A DNA stretch of 6,545 nt, taken from positions 1 to 6,545 of the forward strand of contig VGSD01000165.1 of assembly GCA_016875155.1 (NCBI GenBank), written 5' to 3'. A model generated the notes under the pieces. The model was not told where the DNA came from, searched no databases, and saw nothing but the letters and a program-made list of their open reading frames with translations. The position numbers were made by a program, and so were the translations under genes. Below are positions 1 through 4,142 of this stretch, piece by piece (within the stretch, counting starts at the first letter, position 1; each line of letters starts with the position of its first letter). This DNA is from Deltaproteobacteria bacterium (GTDB lineage: Bacteria > Desulfobacterota > BSN033 > UBA1163).

Positions 1-98
1 AAAAGCATTCGATCAAACTTCAGTCCCTTTTTTTCTTTATCGTATTCATATTTATTTCGACTCCCTTTGGGTATTTCAATCATGACACTGACGATCAT
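1..98 (-). CDS. ppa: Inorganic pyrophosphatase, N-terminal part (runs off the window)
   Basis: Cytoplasmic inorganic pyrophosphatase hydrolyses PPi to two phosphates and so pulls biosynthetic reactions forward. Only the first 32 codons are present because the gene continues past position 1. The product begins MIVSVMIEIPKGSRNKYEYD and goes on to a KFDR segment. This is the conserved N-terminal strand of family I pyrophosphatases. By analogy with E. coli PPase, Glu8, Lys16, Glu18 and Arg30 match the active-site E20, K29, E31 and R43. The ATG at 96-98 is chosen because a near-perfect Shine-Dalgarno (AAGGAGGA on the minus strand, 105-112) precedes it by about 6 nt. The Met at codon 6 has no such site. 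Expected full length is roughly 170-200 residues. Identification is firm despite truncation, because the IPKGSRNKYE block is highly diagnostic. Confidence 0.9.
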   Translation of the reverse strand, partial: MIVSVMIEIPKGSRNKYEYDKEKKGLKFDRML

Positions 99-104
99 TT
101 AAAT

Positions 105-112
105 CTCCTCCT
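105..112 (-). promoter_or_regulatory. Strong ribosome binding site of ppa
   Basis: The minus strand reads AAGGAGGA here, nearly a full anti-16S complement, about 6 nt before the ATG at 98. It fixes the ppa start and suggests high expression, as expected for a housekeeping pyrophosphatase. Confidence 0.8.
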
Positions 113-118
113 TAGCAA

Positions 119-171
119 ACCCCGTTAGAAAAGCTTCGCACGGGGCAAGCAGCGGGGCTTTCTAACGGGGT
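119..171 (-). repeat. Long inverted repeat / hairpin in the ppa leader
   Basis: The arms 120-131 (CCCCGTTAGAAA) and 159-170 (TTTCTAACGGGG) are perfect 12-bp complements. They extend by an A-T pair outside (119/171) and, across a single bulged A, by two G-C pairs inside. The loop region contains further GC-rich stretches (CGGGG and CGGGGC) that could form a secondary fold. The element sits just upstream of the ppa ribosome binding site without covering it. No T-tract follows on the minus strand, so it is not a classic terminator. It may be a dispersed mobile-type repeat or a 5' UTR stabilising structure. The sequence alone cannot decide which. Confidence 0.75.
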
Positions 172-197
172 AAAATTTTGCAAATAGAAACAGCCTT

Positions 198-206
198 TTT
201 ATACCA
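198..206 (-). promoter_or_regulatory. Possible extended -10 promoter for ppa
   Basis: The minus strand reads TGGTATAAA, an extended -10 (TGnTATAAA). No convincing -35 lies 16-18 nt further upstream, which is tolerable for extended -10 promoters. Transcription from here would give a leader of about 90 nt containing the 119-171 hairpin. The call rests on this short match alone. Confidence 0.3.
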
Positions 207-221
207 TTGATCAGTCGAAAT

Positions 222-350
222 TTACACCCTTTTTATTGAATCTGCCAACACCATCTTCTCTCTACGCTTCGCAAGCTCAATCGCATAACTTCTACCCAAC
301 CCTTGTCCCGCATCTGCTACAATATTCACTCTCCCGGCAAAATTTATCTT
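222..350 (-). pseudogene. Relic of a short-chain dehydrogenase/reductase (N-terminal fragment)
   Basis: Reading the minus strand from 350 to the TAA at 222-224 gives 42 codons: a segment FAGRVNIVADAGQGLGRSYA followed by IELAKRREKMVLAD. This closely resembles the N-terminus of classical SDR enzymes (GRVAIVTGAGxGLGRxYALxLAxRGAKVVVND), which covers the first Rossmann strand, the glycine-rich NAD(P)-binding loop and helix, and the second strand. The TGxxxGxG loop is damaged (TG replaced by AD before AGQGLG). No start codon precedes the segment in frame. The frame stops right after strand 2, where a full enzyme would continue for roughly 200 residues or more. It abuts the DUF6868-like gene, whose stop codon is at 355-357, in a different frame. 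I read it as a decayed gene remnant. A chance match is unlikely given the ordered similarity over more than 30 residues. Confidence 0.7.
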
Positions 351-354
351 CGAC

Positions 355-597
355 TCAGCCGATGATGGCAAGAGCGATATACGGGACCAGATTGAACAGG
401 AGAAAAAGAACCTTCATGAGCCCAATGAAACCATAGATCGCCACATCGAAAGTGTCTCTCGGCATTGGAAACCACTTGCCGTGCATCTGGTATACCCATT
501 CTTTAGCATAGGCACAGGTCAGAAACGAGATAAGGAGTAATCCTCCATTGATGATCGTACACCACATGAAGAATGATCGAACCGTCTGAATATCCAT
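355..597 (-). CDS. Small inner-membrane protein, DUF6868-like
   Basis: This 80-residue protein has two hydrophobic segments. The first (about 9-30, WCTIINGGLLLISFLTCAY) and the second (about 52-79, ending NLVPYIALAIIG) flank a short polar loop carrying a conserved-looking YQMHGKWFPMPRDTFD stretch. The order 'FxxWCTxIN ... W-[LV]-Y-xx-H-G-x-W-F ... LFNLVPYIAL' fits my memory of the DUF6868 family of uncharacterised bacterial membrane proteins. No enzymatic motif is visible and no function is known to me. The ATG at 595-597 is supported by a strong Shine-Dalgarno (AAGGAGGA, then GCTT before ATG). The gene appears intact and is probably monocistronic. The SDR relic follows directly downstream. 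Confidence 0.75.
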   Translation of the reverse strand: MDIQTVRSFFMWCTIINGGLLLISFLTCAYAKEWVYQMHGKWFPMPRDTFDVAIYGFIGLMKVLFLLFNLVPYIALAIIG

Positions 598-624
598 AAG
601 CTCCTCCTTACTCTAGAATGCTTG

Positions 625-648
625 TGGGGTCAGACTTAATTATTGAGA
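625..648. repeat. Possible dispersed-repeat remnant upstream of the DUF6868-like gene
   Basis: The segment TGGGGTCAGACTTAATTATT resembles the 'GGGGTCAGACTTAATTAT' tracts that recur in many environmental bacterial genomes near REP-associated or IS200-like transposases. There is one copy only, no transposase gene and no second end in the window, so the assignment rests on recall. Confidence 0.25.
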
Positions 649-665
649 TTCTCTCTATGTCTATC

Positions 666-677
666 TTACAATTGTAA
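666..677. promoter_or_regulatory. 12-bp perfect palindrome TTACAATTGTAA
   Basis: A perfect AT-rich palindrome lies about 70 nt upstream of the DUF6868-like start, in the gap between it and the yjbQ terminator. It could be an operator for a dimeric regulator. Short AT-rich palindromes also arise by chance, so confidence is low. Confidence 0.2.
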
Positions 678-708
678 TATACACCTTTTCTTAAAACTTA
701 TGAAGTAA

Positions 709-759
709 ATATATCAAAAAACAAAAGTGGGGAATACGTTTTCATTCACCTACTCCCCA
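709..759 (-). terminator. Intrinsic terminator overlapping the end of yjbQ
   Basis: On the minus strand TGGGGAGTA (751-759) pairs with TATTCCCCA (728-736), a 9-bp stem with one G-U wobble and a 14-nt loop. It is followed at once by CTTTTGTTTTTTG, a good U-tract. The 5' arm contains the last codons and the TAG stop of yjbQ, an economical arrangement seen in compact genomes. It should separate yjbQ from the DUF6868-like gene. Confidence 0.65.
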
Positions 760-1166
760 ATGATTTTGACGAGGACTCTCTTTTTTCGGCGGCCGTCAAA
801 TTCGCCGTAAAAAATCCGTTCCCAGGGGCCGAAATCGAGTTTCCCATTCGTTATGGCCACTACAACCTCTCTCCCCATGATCTGCCGCTTCAAATGGGCA
901 TCGGCATTATCCTCGCCCACATTATGGCGGTACTGTTTAACTGGTTCATGGGGAGCAAGTTTTTCAAGCCAGACCTCGAAGTCATGGTGAAGGCCGGATT
1001 CATCGTCATTGATAAATACAGAGGCCGTGATATGCATGGCATTGACCAGAACCAACCCTTCACGAATGCCACTCTCTTTGAGGCACTTTTCAATCTCCGG
1101 GGTGATATTTATAAAACCCCTGCGTGTCGGCACCTCAAACCACAATTCCTTCCGATAACTCTTCAT
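750..1166 (-). CDS. YjbQ / UPF0047 family protein
   Basis: A 138-residue cytoplasmic protein covering the full length of the YjbQ (UPF0047) family, small beta-rich proteins that assemble as trimers. Some members have weak thiamine-phosphate synthase activity, but the physiological role is unsettled. Visible family blocks are the N-terminal RRGFINIT (15-22), the central [16 protein letters not shown] (41-56) with His45, the [15 protein letters not shown] block (84-98) with His91, and the C-terminal [18 protein letters not shown] (108-125). The C-terminal signature normally reads GTWQ; here it is GPWE (113-116), which I believe occurs in one branch of the family. The conserved histidines are kept. 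The ATG at 1164-1166 has a modest AGGGAAAG Shine-Dalgarno and lies about 30 nt below a good sigma-70 promoter. The gene has its own promoter and terminator, so it is probably monocistronic and transcribed divergently from the plus-strand gene at 1338. Confidence 0.9.
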   Translation of the reverse strand: MKSYRKELWFEVPTRRGFINITPEIEKCLKESGIREGLVLVNAMHITASVFINDDESGLHHDFEVWLEKLAPHEPVKQYRHNVGEDNADAHLKRQIMGREVVVAITNGKLDFGPWERIFYGEFDGRRKKRVLVKIIGE

Positions 1167-1204
1167 AATCTTTCCCTGAGTACGCCGTTTTCATATTTTC
1201 TGCT

Positions 1205-1233
1205 ATTATATGGGAAATATGATACCTGATCAA
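1205..1233 (-). promoter_or_regulatory. Sigma-70 type promoter of yjbQ
   Basis: The minus strand has TTGATC (1228-1233), a 17-nt spacer and a perfect TATAAT (1205-1210). Transcription would begin near 1198, about 30 nt before the yjbQ ATG. This is the best consensus promoter in the window. Confidence 0.6.
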
Positions 1234-1337
1234 TAAATTATAGACAGCAAGAGCAGAACATGGTAAAAATGTATTTTTAGAATATCCAATTTCAAACAAA
1301 ACGTAATGTTACTTGTTAACCGTTCGGTGCATTGGAG

Positions 1338-1733
1338 ATGAAAAAAATACGCAATCCAGAGGAATCTTTAGAAGACAAGGAAGAGTTATCGCCGGAATTC
1401 AGACGGGAACTGAAACGACGACTTGCCGATGTAAACAACCCCGTGAGGTACGCTATCTTTTCGAACATCACTGGAGATGGCCGTTGGCGTCTTTGGCTCG
1501 ACGTTTCGAGCGATAGTTACGGCATGTCGATAGACCAGGCAACATTATTTAAGCGTGAACACGTCGCCCGATCTGTGGCTAAAACGTATTCAGAAAAAAG
1601 GAAGAACGATCTCCTCATTGCCAAAATCACAACCAGGGACGGTAAGAGGAGAGTCCTTAAATACGAAAAACCTCCGCATCGAACCTTGAACTCCAAGCGA
1701 CGCAGTAAATCAAAAAATCACATTCAGGTTTGA
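1338..1733 (+). CDS. Hypothetical basic protein, unrecognised
   Basis: This 131-residue soluble protein is the only plus-strand gene in the window. I do not recognise a family. The N-terminus (to about residue 30) is highly charged and probably helical (EESLEDKEELSPEFRRELKR). The middle (about 35-60) has the most ordered look: RYAIFSNITGDGRWRLWLDV, with aromatic and beta-prone residues. The C-terminus is rich in Lys and Arg (KKRKNDLL, GKRRVLKYEKPPHR, SKRRSKSKNH), so the protein is strongly basic and could bind nucleic acid; that is inference. The ATG at 1338 has GGAG directly against it with no spacing. The TTG at 1332 would add two residues but has no upstream Shine-Dalgarno, and a stop at 1317-1319 rules out anything longer. 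It is divergent from yjbQ and convergent with the four-helix membrane protein gene. Confidence 0.6.
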   Translation: MKKIRNPEESLEDKEELSPEFRRELKRRLADVNNPVRYAIFSNITGDGRWRLWLDVSSDSYGMSIDQATLFKREHVARSVAKTYSEKRKNDLLIAKITTRDGKRRVLKYEKPPHRTLNSKRRSKSKNHIQV

Positions 1734-1788
1734 CAAATACAAACGCAATATTATTTTTAATAATCGCTTTAACCACCCCTCACCCTTC

Positions 1789-1813
1789 CCCTCTCCCCTT
1801 CGAGGGGAGAGGG
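1789..1813. repeat. GC-rich hairpin repeat between convergent genes
   Basis: CCCTCTCCCCT (1789-1799) and AGGGGAGAGGG (1803-1813) form a perfect 11-bp inverted repeat with a 3-nt TCG loop. C-rich sequence (CCACCCCTCACCC) flanks it on the left and GAGTCGGGGGGA on the right, extending the pairing loosely. There is no U-tract on either side, but its place between converging genes would let it block or terminate read-through both ways. The CCCTCTCCC/GGGAGAGGG core is shared with the repeat at 5044-5067, so it belongs to the same dispersed family. Confidence 0.7.
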
Positions 1814-1859
1814 AGTCGGGGGGATTTCAAATGCCTTAATGCATTTGCATTAGAGATGG

Positions 1860-2279
1860 TTACACGGAAATCGTTAAATCCTCGCTTGGATAAAACAATG
1901 TTTTAACCGATGGTCGCATGAGAACAACGATTGTAAATACTCCGAGGATCGTCCCGAAGGGCATGAAGAGGCAGTTCAGGCTGGCCATCACCAAACAGAA
2001 AATATAATGTTTATGTCTAACGATATACCGCCCGGCCAGGATCACACAAACAGCAAAAGCTATGCCCGCCAGCATAAATCCTGCCCCGATGATGATAAAA
2101 ATCCATCCTAAAAAGAACGGTGGAGGAGGACCTGAACCTGCAAAACGGTTGGGGATCATAAGGAAGAGGATCCCCAATACCATATAAATAATTGGAAAAA
2201 GGGAGAACAAAACTGCAATGCCTCCAACAATGTAATGAAAAATTGATAATAGGTTAAGATGCTCTTGATCCTGGTTCAT
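1860..2279 (-). CDS. Four-helix integral membrane protein, function unknown
   Basis: A 139-residue, very hydrophobic protein with four predicted membrane helices: about 13-40, 57-80, 93-106 and 107-121. The last two are close together and may form a re-entrant pair. A short polar N-terminus (MNQDQEHLNLLSIFHYIVGG) precedes helix 1. A GSGPPPPF loop (48-55) separates helices 1 and 2, and a basic GRYIVRHKHY segment (83-92) lies between helices 2 and 3, suggesting a cytoplasmic loop there. I recall similar 'EHLxLLxIFHYxVGG' proteins in Deltaproteobacteria and Planctomycetes, all uncharacterised. No catalytic or transporter motif is seen. The ATG at 2277-2279 is supported by GGGGGAG about 6 nt upstream. 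The gene appears intact and stands alone between two repeat-bearing gaps. Confidence 0.75.
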   Translation of the reverse strand: MNQDQEHLNLLSIFHYIVGGIAVLFSLFPIIYMVLGILFLMIPNRFAGSGPPPPFFLGWIFIIIGAGFMLAGIAFAVCVILAGRYIVRHKHYIFCLVMASLNCLFMPFGTILGVFTIVVLMRPSVKTLFYPSEDLTISV

Positions 2280-2322
2280 TCTTTACTCCCCCTCATCTCC
2301 AATTGGTTAAAAAAGAGTCTAA

Positions 2323-2442
2323 CGGTAAAGGTAACGAGGCCCGTATCGTTCATAAAAGGCTACGTTTATCGTCTCTTAATTCTTTCCACGTAACCGTAAC
2401 CGTCACCGAAACGGGCTTCGTCACCGTAACTTTAACCTAAAC
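2323..2442. repeat. Degenerate hexamer array with long inverted repeat
   Basis: The right half (2389-2442) can be read as nine consecutive hexamers related to CGTAAC/CGTCAC: cgtaac, cgtaac, cgtcac, cgaaac, gggctt, cgtcac, cgtaac, tttaac, ctaaac. The left half carries the same material inverted. The 24 nt at 2325-2348 are the imperfect reverse complement of 2407-2430, with about five mismatches around a shared ACGGGC core, separated by 58 nt. The element fills much of the gap between the patatin stop (2505) and the four-helix gene start (2279). It contains no plausible gene. It may be a decayed mobile or REP-like repeat. Confidence 0.6.
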
Positions 2443-2504
2443 ACACGGAACATTTTCATTGTTTGAGGGTGACGAACCTGTCATCAAAGATTTCCCATTT
2501 ACAT

Positions 2505-3416
2505 TCACTCCAACCTTCCCTCTAGCCGGAGTTGTTTGATAATTTCAATGATACTTGGTAAGACTTCTGTGGCCGCTTTTTCGCCCTCCATGATCGCTTC
2601 TTGCCTTTTCGAAAAATCTGCTGACCCGATATGCCCCACTTTGGGCCGGATCACCATATCAGCCTGTGAGATTTGAATGGCAGCAAGTTTCGAATACATG
2701 ATGTCAATCGACTGCAGAAGGGTTTCTATTGTATTTCCGGGAGGAGTCCGTTCTGCACCAGCCGAGATATCCACGGCAATGACCACATCAGCCCCCAATC
2801 GTTTAGCGGCTTCAACAGCAACTGGGCTGACCACACCTCCATCGACATAAACCTTGTCCCCTATTTTAACAGGCCTAAAAACACCCGGGCTGGAGCAACT
2901 TGCTCTCACGGCCTGTCCTGTATTTCCTATACCGAAGACGACCTCCCGGCCGCCTTGAATCTCTGTGGCAACGGCGTAAAAGGGAATCTTTAATTTCTCA
3001 ATCGGTGTATTCTTCAACGTCTTATTGACAAATTCTTCCAGTTTCTCCCCTTTGATGAACCCATTGTCCGGAATCGTGAGGTCCACTATATCTTTCTGTT
3101 CAATCGAAGATGACAATTTCTGAAGCTCATAGGCACTCAACCCATAGGCATAAACACCTCCGACGACACTGCCCACACTCGTTCCCACGATCATATGAAT
3201 TGGTATTTTGTTCATTTCAAGAATTTTAAGCACACCGATATGAGCAAACCCCTTCGATGCTCCTGCTCCAAGAACCAGGGCAATTTTGGCAGGTTTGGGA
3301 GGAGGTTGGACAGGAACCTCCGGGATGGCCTGAGGTGGCTGAGCCTCCTTCAAGGTACAGGAGGTGAGGGTAAGAAATAAGAGAATGCAAAGGTTAAACC
3401 GTTTGAAAAAAAGCAT
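2505..3416 (-). CDS. Patatin-like phospholipase, predicted lipoprotein (RssA/NTE type)
   Basis: A serine acyl hydrolase of the bacterial patatin family, expected to cleave ester bonds in phospholipids or related lipids with a Ser-Asp dyad. Numbering from the ATG at 3416 (303 residues): residues 1-19 form a signal peptide (MLFFKRF then ILLFLTLTS) with an LTSC lipobox, so Cys20 should be lipid-modified and the enzyme anchored in the cell envelope. A Pro-rich linker (27-42) leads to the catalytic domain. There the oxyanion loop GAGASKG (50-56), the nucleophile elbow GTSVG (78-82, Ser80) and the DGG motif with Asp192 are all intact, so it should be active. An alternative GTG start at 3425 would add three residues. 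The ATG is preferred because GAGG lies just upstream, though only 3 nt away. It follows the toxin gene by 35 nt on the same strand, with no terminator between them. Confidence 0.88.
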   Translation of the reverse strand: MLFFKRFNLCILLFLTLTSCTLKEAQPPQAIPEVPVQPPPKPAKIALVLGAGASKGFAHIGVLKILEMNKIPIHMIVGTSVGSVVGGVYAYGLSAYELQKLSSSIEQKDIVDLTIPDNGFIKGEKLEEFVNKTLKNTPIEKLKIPFYAVATEIQGGREVVFGIGNTGQAVRASCSSPGVFRPVKIGDKVYVDGGVVSPVAVEAAKRLGADVVIAVDISAGAERTPPGNTIETLLQSIDIMYSKLAAIQISQADMVIRPKVGHIGSADFSKRQEAIMEGEKAATEVLPSIIEIIKQLRLEGRLE

Positions 3417-3451
3417 TGTCCTCACACTCTTTTTTAAGCTTAATCCAATCT

Positions 3452-3790
3452 TTAGTTGAGCATGATTTGAATATTTTTCAATAATCTCTTTTGGCTCAAC
3501 CTTTGGATCATTCCCAATTTTTTGACAAAACGACGATTATCAATCGCTCTTAACTGGTCTGCCATGATATCTGATCGTTCCATAAGTCCAGCTTCTCCTT
3601 TTCGAAGATGAACTCGTAGGACATCAGATTGGGGACGGATTTGGGTAGTCAAAGGACAAATAATAGTAGATGGATGATGATTGTTGAGAAGGTCAGTTTG
3701 GACAACAACAACTGGCCTCGTTTTTCCAGGCTCCGTTCCAAACCTTGGATTCAAATCGGCAAGGTAAACATTCCATTTTCTAATTTCCAT
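3452..3790 (-). CDS. MazF/PemK-type toxin (endoribonuclease)
   Basis: A 112-residue type II toxin that should cleave single-stranded RNA at specific short sequences and arrest translation. The N-terminal block is WNVYLADLNP followed by GTEPGKTRPVVVVQ, the MazF/PemK hallmark. Arg25 and Thr48 (within CPLTTQI) fall exactly where the catalytic Arg25 and Thr48 of B. subtilis MazF lie, so the enzyme looks intact. The rest (LRVHLRKGEAGLMERSDIMADQLRAID) matches the family's second half. The ATG at 3788-3790 is chosen because GGAG lies about 6 nt upstream. An in-frame ATG at 3826 would add 12 residues lying wholly inside the antitoxin reading region and is not supported. The start overlaps the antitoxin stop by 11 nt, typical of translationally coupled toxin-antitoxin pairs. 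A common mazF name would be reasonable, but the exact subfamily is not resolved. Confidence 0.9.
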   Translation of the reverse strand: MEIRKWNVYLADLNPRFGTEPGKTRPVVVVQTDLLNNHHPSTIICPLTTQIRPQSDVLRVHLRKGEAGLMERSDIMADQLRAIDNRRFVKKLGMIQRLSQKRLLKNIQIMLN

Positions 3791-4034
3791 TGCTTTCTCC
3801 AGGCAAACCTTCTTCGAATTTTTCAAATTCCTCTAAAACCGATATGGAATCAGTTGCTACAATATTTGATTCTCTGACCAATTTATTTTTCAATAGTCTT
3901 CGAGCTACTAGCTTGTTATAAAAATGAATTGCCTCATTGATGTAAGCGTTTCGAGGGCGCTTGACTTTCCGCAGCACCTGTTCAGTCTCTTCGAATATAT
4001 TATCTTGAAGCTTAAGTGAAAGATTCTTTGACAT
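3780..4034 (-). CDS. Antitoxin of the MazF-type pair, ribbon-helix-helix (MazE-like role)
   Basis: An 84-residue partner located directly upstream of the toxin and overlapping it by 11 nt. The N-terminal half (NLSLKLQDNIFEETEQVLRK, then KRPRNAYINEAIHFYNKLV) has the pattern of a ribbon-helix-helix DNA-binding domain: a short beta strand, then two helices with the conserved RNAYINEAI-type second helix. The C-terminus is acidic (SVLEEFEKFEEGLPGES), as expected for the flexible tail that wraps around and neutralises the basic toxin. It should also repress its own promoter, and a fitting inverted repeat covers the -10 region. The ATG at 4032-4034 has an excellent Shine-Dalgarno (AGGGAGGT, about 8 nt away). 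Family sequence identity among such antitoxins is low, so the call rests on domain pattern and context. Confidence 0.85.
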   Translation of the reverse strand: MSKNLSLKLQDNIFEETEQVLRKVKRPRNAYINEAIHFYNKLVARRLLKNKLVRESNIVATDSISVLEEFEKFEEGLPGESNGN

Positions 4035-4054
4035 AATTACAAACCTCCCTGGGT

Positions 4055-4076
4055 GGTATTACTGTTAGTATATACC
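4055..4076 (-). promoter_or_regulatory. Inverted-repeat operator candidate of the toxin-antitoxin operon
   Basis: The minus strand reads GGTAT-A-TACT-AAC-AGTA-ATACC. The two 9-nt half-sites are perfectly complementary apart from one bulged A. The repeat encloses the predicted -10 (4067-4072), the right position for autorepression by a ribbon-helix-helix antitoxin or toxin-antitoxin complex. Confidence 0.5.
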
Positions 4077-4096
4077 AATAGATCTTTATTAATCAA
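4067..4096 (-). promoter_or_regulatory. Promoter of the toxin-antitoxin operon
   Basis: The minus strand has TTGATT (4091-4096), an 18-nt spacer and TATACT (4067-4072). A start site near 4060 would give a leader of about 25 nt to the antitoxin ATG at 4034. The overlap with the inverted repeat supports the call. Confidence 0.5.
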
Positions 4097-4142
4097 CTAT
4101 TTTTATCTTCTTATCTCAACTACAGGAGGACAGATACGGAGG

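Noticed and set aside
236..436. 66-codon plus-strand open frame MNLPTPSSLY...
   Set aside because: It lies antisense to the SDR relic and the 3' end of the DUF6868-like gene, has no ribosome binding site and a composition typical of a shadow frame.
890..1229. Open frames on both strands overlapping yjbQ
   Set aside because: They overlap a gene with clear family motifs, its own promoter and terminator; their translations match nothing and lack initiation signals.
1741..1765. AT-rich ATTATTTTTAATAAT inverted repeat as a terminator of the plus-strand gene
   Set aside because: The stem is only five A-T pairs and too weak for an intrinsic terminator.
2389..2442. Hexamer array as plasmid-type iterons or a replication origin
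   Set aside because: The units are short and degenerate, with no Rep gene, DnaA box or adjacent AT-rich unwinding region, and the neighbours are ordinary chromosomal genes.
2323..2442. CRISPR array
   Set aside because: The repeats are six bases long without regular unique spacers, and no cas gene is present.
2673..3380. Plus-strand open frames antisense to the patatin gene
   Set aside because: Shadow frames of a gene with intact catalytic motifs; no ribosome sites.
3791..3826. Upstream in-frame ATG for the toxin
   Set aside because: The 12 extra residues are not part of MazF/PemK proteins, and the ATG at 3790 has a well-spaced GGAG.
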